Of a stretch of 64,000 bases of DNA, positions 17,843-26,400 are shown piece by piece; within the stretch, counting starts at the first letter, position 1, and each line of letters starts with the position of its first letter. The notes beneath the pieces were generated by a model, which ran no database searches, was not told where the DNA came from, and saw only the letters and a program-made list of their open reading frames with translations. The position numbers were made by a program, and so were the translations under genes. Location of the stretch: positions 49,465 to 113,464 of the forward strand of contig NZ_AUMH01000013.1 of NCBI RefSeq assembly GCF_000430585.1, given 5' to 3'. The stretch comes from Alicyclobacillus herbarius DSM 13609 (GTDB lineage Bacteria; Bacillota; Bacilli; Alicyclobacillales; Alicyclobacillaceae).

Positions 17843-20800
17843 ATGGAGATGGAAGTTCGTTCGACGGCAGCGACACCGGACCGGGAGGCGGACACGGTGA
17901 CCGTGTACATCGACGGGGAGGCGGTGACCGCGCCCGCAGGCAGCCGCCTGCTGGACCTCATTTTGCAGGTGCAGAAGGACTTCCCGCACATCTGTTATCA
18001 TCCGGCGCTGGGTCCGATTGAGACGTGCGACACCTGTCTGGTGCAGGTAGACGGGGAACTGGTACGGGCGTGTGCCACGGAAGCGACGGCGGGGATGATG
18101 GTGCGGACCAAGTCGCCGGCCGCGCGCTTTGGTCGCAAGCAGGCGATGGACCGCATTTTGGTCAATCACGAGTTGTACTGTACGGTCTGCGACAATAACA
18201 ACGGCAACTGCGTCGTCCATAACACGGCCATGGCGATGGGCATCAACGAGCAGGCGGAGCCGTTTTCGCCGAAGCCGTACGCCGTCGACGACAGCCACCC
18301 ATTTTATCGGTACGATCCGAACCAGTGCATTCTCTGCGGCCGCTGCGTGGAGGCATGCCAAAACCTGCAGGTCAGCGAGGTGCTCTCCATCGACTGGGCC
18401 CGCGAGCGCCCGCGCGTCATCTGGGACGACGATGTGCCCATCAACGAGTCCTCCTGCGTCTCCTGCGGCCATTGTGTCACGGTGTGCCCCTGCAACGCCC
18501 TGCAGGAAAAGTCCATGCTGGGAGAGGCCGGGTACCTGACTGGCATCTCGAAGCCCACCCTGCGTGGCATGATTGACCTGACGAAACAGGTGGAGCCCGG
18601 TTATCAGCCGATTTTTGCGGTGTCGGAAGTGGAAGCCAAACTGCGTGAGGCGCGCATCCAGCGGACCAAGACGGTTTGCACCTACTGCGGCGTGGGCTGC
18701 AGCTTTGACGTCTGGACCAAAGGCCGCAAAATCCTCAAAGTGGAACCGCAGATGGAGGCGCCCGCCAACCAAATCTCCACCTGCGTCAAAGGCAAGTTTG
18801 GCTGGGACTTCGTGAACAGTCCGGATCGCCTGACGCGACCGCTCGTACGCCGTGGCGACGCATTCTATGAAACCTCTTGGGAGGACGCGTTGGACTATAT
18901 TGCGGAGCGCCTCACCGACATCCGCCGCAAGCACGGCGACGACAGCATTGCCCTCATTTCCTCTTCCAAGTGCACCAACGAAGAAAACTACTTGATGCAA
19001 AAGCTGGCCCGGGCGGTCCTGCACACCAACAACATCGACAACTGCTCGCGCTATTGCCAAGCGCCGGCGACCGAGGCCCTGCGGAGGACGATGGGGCTTG
19101 GCGGAGACACCGGATCGATCTCGGATTTATTGTTGGCGGACTTGGTTATCGTCATCGGCGCCAACCCGGCCGAATCGCACCCGGTGCTGTCGACGCGCAT
19201 CCGGCGGGCCAAAAAGAAATACGGGCAGAAGCTGATTGTTGCCGACTTGCGGAAAAACGACTTGGCGGAGCGAGCGGATTTGCACCTGCACCCGCGGCCG
19301 GGTACCGACCTGGTATGGTTGAACGCGGTGACCAAGCTGCTGATTGACTCCGGCCGCTATGACCGGGAGTTTGTCCGCCAGCGGGTGGACGGGTTTGACG
19401 AATTTGTCAAGTCGCTGGCTCCCTATACGCTGGAGTATGCCGCGCGTGTGACGGGGCTTCGCATCGAACAACTGAAGGAGACGGCCGACCGGATTGCCTC
19501 GGCAGAACGGTTGGCCATCTGCTGGGCGATGGGAGTCACTCAGCACCGGGGCGGCACGGATACCAGCACGGCGATTTGCAACCTGCTCTTGGTGACGGGG
19601 CAGGTCGGCCGTCCCGGCACAGGCGCCTACCCCCTGCGCGGTCATAACAACGTTCAGGGCGCGGGGGATTTTGGCTGCGCGCCGAGTTTCCTGCCCGGTT
19701 ACGAGCGGGTGGATGATGAACGGGTGCGTGCGAAGTGGGAGGCGGCTTGGGGTGTAAAACTGCCGACGGAAAAGGGGCTGGACAACCACGAGATGGTGGA
19801 CGCCATCCACCAAGGGCGCGTAAAGGCAATGTATCTGGTAGGCGAGGAGATGGCGGTGGTCGACTCCAATGCCAACTACGTCCAGGCGGCGTTCGAAAAG
19901 CTGGAGTTCTTTGTGGTCCAGGACGTGTTTTTCAGCAAGACGGCGGAGTTTGCGGACGTCATTCTGCCTGCCTGTCCAAGTCTCGAAAAGGAAGGGACCT
20001 TCACCAACACGGAGCGGCGCATCCAGCGGCTCTACCAGGCCTTGTCGCCGGTTGGCGACGCCAAGCCGGACTGGGAGATTATCCAACTTGTCGCCAATCG
20101 TCTCGGCGCCAATTGGAATTACTCGTCTCCGCGCGAGGTGTTCGAGGAGGCGTGCGGCATCACCGAGTTGATGAAAGGCGCCACGTACGAACGGCTGGAA
20201 GGGTACAAGAGTTTGCAGTGGCCGGTGAACGAAGACGGGCAGGACACGCCGCTGTTGTACACGGACCGCTTTGCTCTGCCCGGCGGGCGCGCCTTCCTCT
20301 ATCCGGTGGATTGGCAAGAGCCGCTCGAATTCGAGGAGACCTATGACCTGCACTTAAACAACGGCCGGATGCTCGAGCACTTCCATGAGGGCAACCTGAC
20401 CTATCGCGTGGAGGGACTACGGCAAAAGGTGCCCGGCACGTTTGTCGAGGTCTCGCCGGAGCTGGCGGCGGAACGAGGGATTGCGGACGGCGCCTGGGTA
20501 CGGCTGACCTCGCCGTATGGCAGCGTCAAGGTGCAGGCCGTGATCACCGACAGGGTGCAAGGCCATGAGTTGTATATGCCGATGAACTCAGCCCGGGATG
20601 AGGAAACGGTGAATCGGTTGACCAGCAGTGAAGCGGATGTCGCCACGCACACCCCGGCCTACAAGGAGGTACGGGTGCGTATGCAGGTGCTCGGCGACAA
20701 GAGCACTTCGCCCATTGGCAAGAACAACCCGCGCCGGCACCGTTCCCGTCCGCGTCCTGGCGTGGAAGTGGAGAAAAAGTGGACGCGTCCCGACTACCGG

Positions 20801-20863
20801 CCCTTGGTCGGCAAGCTGGCGGGCGCGACGGACGATGCAAATTCGGTCGACAAGGAGGCGTAA
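17843..20863 (+). CDS. fdhF: Molybdopterin formate dehydrogenase alpha subunit (Cys type)
   Basis: Large iron-sulfur molybdoenzyme of 1006 residues, related to Bacillus YjgC/YrhE, that would oxidise formate to CO2. N-terminal part: a [2Fe-2S] domain (C-x11-CxxC-x12-C, residues 52-80), a His/Cys cluster near CTVCDNNNGNC, and two [4Fe-4S] motifs (CILCGRCVEAC and CVSCGHCVTVC). The catalytic part starts at CTYCGVGC near residue 278. The molybdenum-ligand position is Cys in SRYCQAP, encoded by TGC, so no selenocysteine is used. It sits between ridA and spoVG, which are neighbours in Bacillus subtilis, so it is an insertion. Confidence 0.94.
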   Translation: MEMEVRSTAATPDREADTVTVYIDGEAVTAPAGSRLLDLILQVQKDFPHICYHPALGPIETCDTCLVQVDGELVRACATEATAGMMVRTKSPAARFGRKQAMDRILVNHELYCTVCDNNNGNCVVHNTAMAMGINEQAEPFSPKPYAVDDSHPFYRYDPNQCILCGRCVEACQNLQVSEVLSIDWARERPRVIWDDDVPINESSCVSCGHCVTVCPCNALQEKSMLGEAGYLTGISKPTLRGMIDLTKQVEPGYQPIFAVSEVEAKLREARIQRTKTVCTYCGVGCSFDVWTKGRKILKVEPQMEAPANQISTCVKGKFGWDFVNSPDRLTRPLVRRGDAFYETSWEDALDYIAERLTDIRRKHGDDSIALISSSKCTNEENYLMQKLARAVLHTNNIDNCSRYCQAPATEALRRTMGLGGDTGSISDLLLADLVIVIGANPAESHPVLSTRIRRAKKKYGQKLIVADLRKNDLAERADLHLHPRPGTDLVWLNAVTKLLIDSGRYDREFVRQRVDGFDEFVKSLAPYTLEYAARVTGLRIEQLKETADRIASAERLAICWAMGVTQHRGGTDTSTAICNLLLVTGQVGRPGTGAYPLRGHNNVQGAGDFGCAPSFLPGYERVDDERVRAKWEAAWGVKLPTEKGLDNHEMVDAIHQGRVKAMYLVGEEMAVVDSNANYVQAAFEKLEFFVVQDVFFSKTAEFADVILPACPSLEKEGTFTNTERRIQRLYQALSPVGDAKPDWEIIQLVANRLGANWNYSSPREVFEEACGITELMKGATYERLEGYKSLQWPVNEDGQDTPLLYTDRFALPGGRAFLYPVDWQEPLEFEETYDLHLNNGRMLEHFHEGNLTYRVEGLRQKVPGTFVEVSPELAAERGIADGAWVRLTSPYGSVKVQAVITDRVQGHELYMPMNSARDEETVNRLTSSEADVATHTPAYKEVRVRMQVLGDKSTSPIGKNNPRRHRSRPRPGVEVEKKWTRPDYRPLVGKLAGATDDANSVDKEA

Positions 20864-20865
20864 GG

Positions 20866-21387
20866 ATGGCCAAACCCCTGACCCATGTCATTCCCATCGT
20901 GGCGGATGAGACCGCTGACACAGGGAAGTTCGAACGGCCGCAGCTGACGGCGGAAGACAGGGAGGCGCTCGGTGAGCTGTTACGGCTCGTGCGCGCCCTG
21001 CACGCGCGAGGGGTGCTCAGCCTGGCCAGCGCCCTGCTGGAAAAGGGAGACGAGGTGCTGGACATCCTCGTGCACCTGGCTAATCAGCCTCGAGCCGTCC
21101 GTGGGTTGAAAAACCTGATGGTAGCCGCAGAGACGCTGAGCGCAGTCGATTTGAGCCGGCTCAGCCAGGTCGTCGAGGGCGCCGCGGTCGGCCTCCAGTG
21201 CGCCGAGACGCAGAGAGAAACCCTGGCCGAACCCGTGGGCCTGTTTGGTCTGCTCTCCACCCTGGCCGATCCGGACGTCAGCGCGGGCATTCGTCTGCTG
21301 ATATCCGCCCTGCAGGGAGTAGGGCGGGCCGTGCGCGGTGAGGCGGGCGGCGACGCCTTTGGCGAGTGCAGGCCAAGCGGCGAATGA
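20866..21387 (+). CDS. DUF1641 protein, formate dehydrogenase partner
   Basis: Helical protein of 173 residues of the DUF1641 family (Bacillus YjgD/YrhD), nearly always next to a YjgC-like formate dehydrogenase. Its exact role is not established; a subunit or electron-transfer partner is likely from context. The middle holds the family block GLKNLMVAAETLSAVDLSRL. The C-terminal half is GLFGLLSTLADPDVSAGIRLLISALQGVG. The ATG is two bases after the fdhF stop with AAGGAGG upstream, so the pair is translated together. Confidence 0.88.
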   Translation: MAKPLTHVIPIVADETADTGKFERPQLTAEDREALGELLRLVRALHARGVLSLASALLEKGDEVLDILVHLANQPRAVRGLKNLMVAAETLSAVDLSRLSQVVEGAAVGLQCAETQRETLAEPVGLFGLLSTLADPDVSAGIRLLISALQGVGRAVRGEAGGDAFGECRPSGE

Positions 21388-21497
21388 ATGAGACGCAGGT
21401 AGGCTGATGGGTGGACCGGGTCCAATGAGGGCGCACTCATCCACCTGCCGCGTTTGCCTGCGATTCGTGGATTCGTGAAAATTCCCAAACACCTAGC

Positions 21498-21522
21498 AGG
21501 ATTTTACCCGAACATGTGGAAT
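21498..21522 (+). promoter_or_regulatory. Sigma-H promoter of spoVG
   Basis: AGGATTT (21498-21504), 11 bp, then GTGGAAT (21516-21522) fits the sigma-H consensus (RnAGGAwWW, 11-12 bp, RnnGAAT) at every defined position. spoVG is a classic sigma-H target in Bacillus subtilis. Confidence 0.85.
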
Positions 21523-21567
21523 TAGCATGTAAGTTCTCCACGGGTCGACAAGAGGATGGTGAGAAGG

Positions 21568-21843
21568 ATGCAGATTACCGATGTCCGACTGCGCAAGGTC
21601 AGTACGGAAGGCCGCATGAAGGCAATAGCGTCCATCACGATTGACAGCGAGTTCGTAGTCCACGATATCCGCGTCATCGACGGAAACAATGGGATGTTTG
21701 TGGCAATGCCGAGCAAGAAGACCCCCGATGGAGAATTCCGTGATATCGCACACCCAATTTCCTCGGTGACTCGGCAAAAGATTCAAGAAGCGGTACTGCG
21801 TGAGTACTACCGCAGTGATGCGCTGCAGGAACCTACGGCCTAA
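21568..21843 (+). CDS. spoVG: Septation and stage V sporulation regulator SpoVG
   Basis: Small conserved regulator (91 residues) of septation and sporulation; homologues bind DNA and RNA. It matches the family across its length: [20 protein letters not shown], then [22 protein letters not shown] and [12 protein letters not shown] 21568 is chosen by homology; an in-frame GTG at 21556 is less likely. A textbook sigma-H promoter precedes it. Confidence 0.96.
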   Translation: MQITDVRLRKVSTEGRMKAIASITIDSEFVVHDIRVIDGNNGMFVAMPSKKTPDGEFRDIAHPISSVTRQKIQEAVLREYYRSDALQEPTA

Positions 21844-21865
21844 GATTTCGTGAGCCGATAGAGGA

Positions 21866-21960
21866 CAAAGAGGGTTCTTGCTCTTTGCAGCCGCTCGGGT
21901 TCCTCGTGTCGTTCGTCGGGGAGGATGACGCGCTTTTTCACCTCCCCGCAAGCGCTTTCC
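21866..21960 (+). promoter_or_regulatory. Hairpins and cre-like palindrome between spoVG and glmU
   Basis: Two inverted repeats (CAAAGAG/CTCTTTG at 21866-21887 and GGGGAGG/CCTCCCC at 21918-21947) are followed by CGCAAGCGCTTTCC at 21947-21960, which resembles a CcpA cre site. No T run follows either hairpin. The role is unproven. Confidence 0.35.
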
Positions 21961-22099
21961 TGCGGCCGAGCGCACTTTCCTCGACCACGGCTTCCCTCCT
22001 TCAGAATTCCAGATTCCGACGCAGATGGCGAAGAAAATCGGATTGAACCCCTGCATTCCTTTGGTTACACTGGGATTGCACGAATATGGAGGCGATGTT

Positions 22100-23500
22100 G
22101 TGGGTCGAACCGCCATTGTCTTGGCTGCGGGTCTAGGCACCCGGATGAAGTCAAAGAAACATAAGGTATTGCACGAGGTATGCGGGAAACCGATGATCCT
22201 GCACATTCTCGATGAGCTCAAGCAGCTTGATTTGGACCAAATCCTTGTAGTGGTCGGACAAGCGCGCGAGTCGGTGATGCAGGTTGTAGGCGGTCGGGCG
22301 GAATTCGCGGTGCAGGAGGAACAAAAGGGGACCGGGCATGCGGTTCTGTCTGCTTGGCCGCAGTTGCGCCCGGACGCCGACACGGTGCTCGTCCTGTACG
22401 GGGACGGGCCTTTGATTCGTGCGGAAACCTTGCGGCGTATGTGCGATGAGCGGGAGCGCCGGGGGGCGGCCGCAGTCCTCTTGACGGCAGAGGTCAATCA
22501 ACCGAAGGGACTGGGTCGGGTCATTCTGGCCGAGGACGGCACGGTGGAACGGATTGTCGAAGAAAAAGATGCCACGCCAGCGGAGCGGCAGATCCGACGG
22601 ATTAACACAGGTTTGTATGCGTTCGCCGCGTCGGATCTTGGCGAAGTCTTGGGGAAATTGTCGCCGAACAACCAGCAAGGCGAATATTACCTAACCGATG
22701 CAGCCGCACTTCTGCGCCAACAGGGCAAGCGGGTCTATCCGTTGCAGGTCGCAGACGTCGAGGAGATTGCCAGCGTCAATGACCGGGCCCAGCTTGCCAC
22801 CGTGGAGCAGATTATGCGCCGGCGGATCTGTCAGCACTGGATGCTGGAAGGGGTCACCCTGATTGATCCCGAGCGGACTTATATTGGCGCCGATGTGGTG
22901 ATTGGGCGCGACACGGTCGTCTATCCGGGGACCGTCCTGGAAGGGCGCACCGTGATTGGCGAAGAGTGCGTGATTGGTCCGAATACCCGTTTGGTCGACG
23001 CGGTCGTGGAGCGCGGCGCCCGGGTGGAGTCCTCCGTGGTGCTGGAGAGCCAGGTGGGAAGGGAGACCAATGTCGGCCCCTTCGCTTATATCCGGCCTGG
23101 AAGCATCATCGGTTCGCGCGTGAAAATCGGGGACTTTGTCGAAATCAAAAAATCTATTGTGGGTGACGATACAAAGGTCAGCCACCTCACCTACATCGGC
23201 GACGCCGAGATTGGTCGTCGGGTCAACGTCGGCTGTGGTGCCGTGACGGTGAACTACGACGGGGAGAAGAAGCATCTCACCCGTATCGGAGATGACAGCT
23301 TTATCGGCTGCAACGTCAATCTTGTCGCCCCCGTAAGCGTGGGTGAGGGCGCCTATGTCGCGGCCGGATCGACCATTACCGATGCGGTCCCGGATGATGG
23401 GTTTGCGATTGCGCGTGTTCGTCAGGTGACGAAGCCGGAGTATGTACGGGCATGGAAACAGCGGCATGCCGGAAAATCGCGGCGGGAGGATACGAAGTAG
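22100..23500 (+). CDS. glmU: Bifunctional UDP-GlcNAc pyrophosphorylase / GlcN-1-P acetyltransferase
   Basis: Makes UDP-GlcNAc for peptidoglycan and other polymers in two steps. The N-terminal uridylyltransferase domain has [11 protein letters not shown] at residues 7-17 and LYGDGPLI. The C-terminal left-handed beta-helix (from about residue 255) shows many hexapeptide turns such as [17 protein letters not shown], and the acetyltransferase block PFAYIRPGS plus [16 protein letters not shown]. The length of 466 is normal. GTG 22100 has GGAGG seven bases upstream; longer frames lack a site. It is followed by prs. Confidence 0.96.
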   Translation: MGRTAIVLAAGLGTRMKSKKHKVLHEVCGKPMILHILDELKQLDLDQILVVVGQARESVMQVVGGRAEFAVQEEQKGTGHAVLSAWPQLRPDADTVLVLYGDGPLIRAETLRRMCDERERRGAAAVLLTAEVNQPKGLGRVILAEDGTVERIVEEKDATPAERQIRRINTGLYAFAASDLGEVLGKLSPNNQQGEYYLTDAAALLRQQGKRVYPLQVADVEEIASVNDRAQLATVEQIMRRRICQHWMLEGVTLIDPERTYIGADVVIGRDTVVYPGTVLEGRTVIGEECVIGPNTRLVDAVVERGARVESSVVLESQVGRETNVGPFAYIRPGSIIGSRVKIGDFVEIKKSIVGDDTKVSHLTYIGDAEIGRRVNVGCGAVTVNYDGEKKHLTRIGDDSFIGCNVNLVAPVSVGEGAYVAAGSTITDAVPDDGFAIARVRQVTKPEYVRAWKQRHAGKSRREDTK

Positions 23501-23502
23501 AG

Positions 23503-24447
23503 ATGGCACGTGACGGAGATCTAAAACTGTTTACAGGCAACGCCAATCCGGCATTGGCGCAGGAGATTGCAGACCACATCGGTGTGGCCTTGGGAGATTG
23601 TTACGTAGGCCGGTTTAAGGATGGAGAGGTGCACATCAAGCTCGGCGAGAGCGTGCGCGACTCCAACGTGTTTGTCGTGCAGCCGACCTCCGCGCCGGTG
23701 AATGAACACCTGATGGAACTGCTCATCATGGTCGATGCGTTAAAACGTGCGTCGGCGCGCAGCATCAACGTAGTCATTCCCTATTACGGCTACGCCCGCC
23801 AAGACCGTAAAGCCCGCGCCCGCGATCCCATTACGGCCAAATTGGTGGCCAACTTGCTCGAGAAGGCGGGCGCCACACGCATCATTTGTATGGATCTGCA
23901 CGCCGGTCAGATTCAGGGCTTTTTCGACATCCCGCTCGATCACCTGATTGGTATGCCCATATTGGCCAACTACTTCTTGAAGAAGCACCTTGACAACGCG
24001 GTCGTGGTGTCGCCCGATATGGGTGGGGTGACCCGGGCTCGCCAGCTAGCGGAGCGCTTGGGGGCGCCGCTGGCCATCATTGATAAACGGCGTCCGGATG
24101 TGAACGTAGCCGAGGTGATGAATATTATCGGCGACATCGAAGGCAAGACGGCCATTCTCATCGACGATATGATTGATACCGCTGGCACCATCACCGCCGG
24201 CGCGCGGGCGTTATTGGAGCGTGGCGTGAAAAAGGTCTACGCCTGCTGCATTCACCCGGTGCTCTCCGGCAACGGCGTGGAGCGGCTGCGGGATTCGGAG
24301 ATTGAGGAGGTCGTCGTCACCAACACGATTGCTTTGCCGCCTGAGAAACGAATTGATAAAATAAAGGTATTGTCGGTTGCAGAATTGATTGCCGAGGCCA
24401 TTTTGCGCGTTCATACGCGCCGTTCCATCAGCGAACTGTTCAACTGA
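23503..24447 (+). CDS. prs: Ribose-phosphate pyrophosphokinase
   Basis: Makes PRPP from ribose-5-phosphate and ATP for purine, pyrimidine, NAD, His and Trp synthesis. Family motifs: [18 protein letters not shown] near the N-terminus, [18 protein letters not shown] (ATP and flexible loop), the metal-binding [11 protein letters not shown], and the PRPP loop [12 protein letters not shown] near residue 225. The 314-residue length is typical. ATG 23503 lies two bases after the glmU stop; the conserved glmU-prs pair is kept. Confidence 0.97.
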   Translation: MARDGDLKLFTGNANPALAQEIADHIGVALGDCYVGRFKDGEVHIKLGESVRDSNVFVVQPTSAPVNEHLMELLIMVDALKRASARSINVVIPYYGYARQDRKARARDPITAKLVANLLEKAGATRIICMDLHAGQIQGFFDIPLDHLIGMPILANYFLKKHLDNAVVVSPDMGGVTRARQLAERLGAPLAIIDKRRPDVNVAEVMNIIGDIEGKTAILIDDMIDTAGTITAGARALLERGVKKVYACCIHPVLSGNGVERLRDSEIEEVVVTNTIALPPEKRIDKIKVLSVAELIAEAILRVHTRRSISELFN

Positions 24448-24489
24448 CTTCCGAGTTTGACGCTTGTCCGGGCGCGAGGAGGTTTACTT

Positions 24490-24561
24490 TTGTCCGCGGA
24501 TGGCCAAGCGGTGAAAGAGGCGATTTTCTCGCTTCGGATGCAGTGGAAAGGGGATGCTTGA
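24490..24561 (+). CDS. Possible short leader ORF overlapping rplY
   Basis: A TTG at 24490, seven bases after a strong AGGAGG, opens a 23-codon frame that ends at 24561, eight bases into rplY. The peptide (MSADGQAVKEAIFSLRMQWK then GDA) has no recognised similarity. The rplY start itself has an almost abutting AAAGGGG, so the short ORF may couple translation. It could also be chance. Confidence 0.35.
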   Translation: MSADGQAVKEAIFSLRMQWKGDA

Positions 24562-25168
24562 TTTGGAACAGATTGTGCTGGAAGCCACCGCGCGGGATAC
24601 TTCCCATCACAGTACGGTGAGCCGTCTGCGCCAGGCCGGCCAGGTTCCGGGCGTGGTCTATGGGCGGAACAAGGATCCCATGGCGGTTTCCGTTTCGGAG
24701 AAGATGTTTCGGCAACGGGGGGCGCTGGCCAAATCGTTGGTTGAGCTCCGCCTGGACGGGGAGACGGTGCACGCCATTGTTCAGCAGATCCAGCGTGATC
24801 CGGTCTCGCGCCGGATTCTCCATGTGGACTTTTACCGGGTCGAATTGGACAAGCCGGTGACCGTGAGCGTGCCGCTGCACGTAACCGGCGTCGAGGAAGT
24901 TGAAAAACGCGGCGGTGTCGTACAGATTCAGACACGCGAGATTGAGATTGAAGCCAGGCCGGTGGATCTGCCTGAGACGCTGGCGGTCGACATCAGCAGC
25001 CTAGAGCCGGGTGAGCATCTGGAGGTGGGGAATATCAACCTGCCGACCGGTGTCACGTTGCGGTCCGAACCGACCGAGGTCGTGGTTACGGTCCTCGCCG
25101 GGAAACAATCGGGCGAGGCGGATGCCGACACGGATGTCAGCGACGGCGCTGAACAGACGACCGAATAA
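24554..25168 (+). CDS. rplY: 50S ribosomal protein L25 / general stress protein Ctc
   Basis: 5S rRNA-binding ribosomal protein of the longer Ctc type (204 residues: L25 domain plus C-terminal beta domain). Markers are RLRQAGQVPGVVYGRNKDPM near residue 25, SRRILHVDFYRV near 80, and the C-terminal VDISSLEPGEHLEVGNINLP. The acidic tail is usual for the family. The start is uncertain: the Shine-Dalgarno-like AAAGGGG touches the ATG, and a TTG at 24563 is better spaced. It stands between prs and pth as in Bacillus subtilis, where ctc is induced by general stress. Confidence 0.94.
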   Translation: MLDLEQIVLEATARDTSHHSTVSRLRQAGQVPGVVYGRNKDPMAVSVSEKMFRQRGALAKSLVELRLDGETVHAIVQQIQRDPVSRRILHVDFYRVELDKPVTVSVPLHVTGVEEVEKRGGVVQIQTREIEIEARPVDLPETLAVDISSLEPGEHLEVGNINLPTGVTLRSEPTEVVVTVLAGKQSGEADADTDVSDGAEQTTE

Positions 25169-25193
25169 CGCCGACCCAAAATTCGGAGGGCGG

Positions 25194-25231
25194 GCCGCGC
25201 TTTCCGGCCGTTTCGGAGGGCGCGGCTTTTT
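25194..25231 (+). terminator. Terminator after rplY
   Basis: Stem GCCGCGC (25194-25200) and GCGCGGC (25220-25226), followed by TTTTT. The loop has a further partial inverted repeat. Confidence 0.75.
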
Positions 25232-25371
25232 CGCGCGGTTTTCGTACGGTTCACCCTGCAGCGTACGGGCTCAGTTCATCAACTTAGGCGGACGAGTGGC
25301 TCTGCGAGCAGTCAGAGAAGTGGTTGTCCGGAAAGTGGCACATCCATCAAGCGGCTGGGGGCTTTTTACGG

Positions 25372-25941
25372 ATGAAGCTGATTGTCGGTTTAGGGAATCC
25401 TGGGGAACTGTATGCCGAGACACGTCACAACGTCGGTTTTTGGGCGATTGATAAGCTGGCCCAAGCGGTCGGCACCAGCTGCCGCCGCCAGAAATGGCGA
25501 GCCTGCATCGCCGAGTGCCGGATTGGCGATGAAAAGGTCATCCTCTGCAAACCACAGACGTACATGAACGCCAGCGGGGAATCGGTGCGGGAAATCCTCG
25601 ACTTCTATCCCGAGTTGGACCCAGAGAGCGACTTGATTCTGATTTATGACGATCTCGACTTTGCTCCTGGGCAAATCAAGCTGCGTCAGAAAGGCAGCGC
25701 CGGCGGGCACAACGGGGTGAAGTCCATCATTCAACACGTGGGTGGAGAGGTGTTTCCGCGCATTCGTGTCGGCATCGGTCGGCCTGAGCACAGGGATCTC
25801 ATCTCATACGTCTTGGGGAGGTTTTCTCCTGAGGACAGGGCAAAGGTGGACCTGGCCGTGGGGGCGGCGGTCGAAGCCGTGCAGTACGCGCTCGAAACCT
25901 CGTTTGAGCAAGCGATGAATCGGTATAATGCCGTCCATTGA
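25372..25941 (+). CDS. pth: Peptidyl-tRNA hydrolase
   Basis: Recycles peptidyl-tRNAs dropped by ribosomes. The 189-residue protein carries LIVGLGNPGELYAETRHNVG with the catalytic His near residue 20, KPQTYMNASGESV, and DDLDFAPGQIKLRQKGSAGGHNG. ATG 25372 is set by homology; upstream in-frame starts add non-family residues. The ribosome-binding site is weak. It is followed by fin and mfd as in Bacillus subtilis. Confidence 0.96.
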   Translation: MKLIVGLGNPGELYAETRHNVGFWAIDKLAQAVGTSCRRQKWRACIAECRIGDEKVILCKPQTYMNASGESVREILDFYPELDPESDLILIYDDLDFAPGQIKLRQKGSAGGHNGVKSIIQHVGGEVFPRIRVGIGRPEHRDLISYVLGRFSPEDRAKVDLAVGAAVEAVQYALETSFEQAMNRYNAVH

Positions 25942-25979
25942 ATATGCCGCCTGTGGCCCGCATTCGGCTGTGGGTCTGC

Positions 25980-26009
25980 GTATGAGAAATTGAAATCTCC
26001 CCCATACTG
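25980..26009 (+). promoter_or_regulatory. Candidate forespore-type promoter of fin
   Basis: GTATG at 25980-25984 and CATACTG at 26003-26009, 18 bp apart, resemble sigma-F/sigma-G promoter halves. fin is a sigma-F target in Bacillus subtilis, which agrees, but the match is partial. Confidence 0.4.
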
Positions 26010-26050
26010 GATAGAAGGGCTGAAAACAGCTGTCATCCGGGAGGGGTTTC

Positions 26051-26296
26051 ATGCGCGTCGAATACGTATGTCGGCATTGTCACCATCAGGTCGGGGAGCT
26101 GGACAACCCGCTTTGGAATCTGTCCGACCTCGAGCGGGTGTTAGGGCTTGCCTCCCTGGACGCGGTAGAGCGCAGGGAGCATATCGCATATAATGAGGAT
26201 TGCAGTGTCGTCTATGTGCAGGTAGTTTGCGATTACTGCCAGCGGGCGGTGGAAACGCACCCAGAGTTGTTGGTGGAAGGAAAACTCCTCCAGTAG
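26051..26296 (+). CDS. fin: Anti-sigma-F factor Fin
   Basis: Small forespore protein (81 residues) of the Fin/YabK family. In Bacillus subtilis it binds RNA polymerase and displaces sigma-F to allow the switch to sigma-G. Two zinc-type CxxC pairs are seen, CRHC (residues 7-10) and CDYC (near 60), flanking a helical centre, as in the family. GGGAGGGG precedes the ATG. Its position between pth and mfd is the conserved one. Confidence 0.9.
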   Translation: MRVEYVCRHCHHQVGELDNPLWNLSDLERVLGLASLDAVERREHIAYNEDCSVVYVQVVCDYCQRAVETHPELLVEGKLLQ

Positions 26297-26347
26297 CCGC
26301 GGCACGTGTTCAGGAGTCTGGAAGATGGGAACATTCACTCAATGACA

Positions 26348-26376
26348 AGCCTTGGCGATTGCGCTAAGGCTCTTTT
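26348..26376 (+). terminator. Possible terminator between fin and mfd
   Basis: AGCCTT (26348-26353) pairs with AAGGCT (26366-26371), followed by CTTTTC. The stem is short. Confidence 0.5.
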
Positions 26377-26400
26377 CGGCGTAGGACGAGGAGGGGTAGC

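Noticed and set aside
17801..19060. Long reverse-strand open frame opposite fdhF (also others such as 1791-2927 and 12917-13909)
   Set aside because: High GC gives long antisense frames; these lie opposite clear genes and show no domain.
19050..19075. Possible selenocysteine site in formate dehydrogenase
   Set aside because: The codon at the metal-ligand position is TGC (Cys), not TGA, and no SECIS-like need exists.
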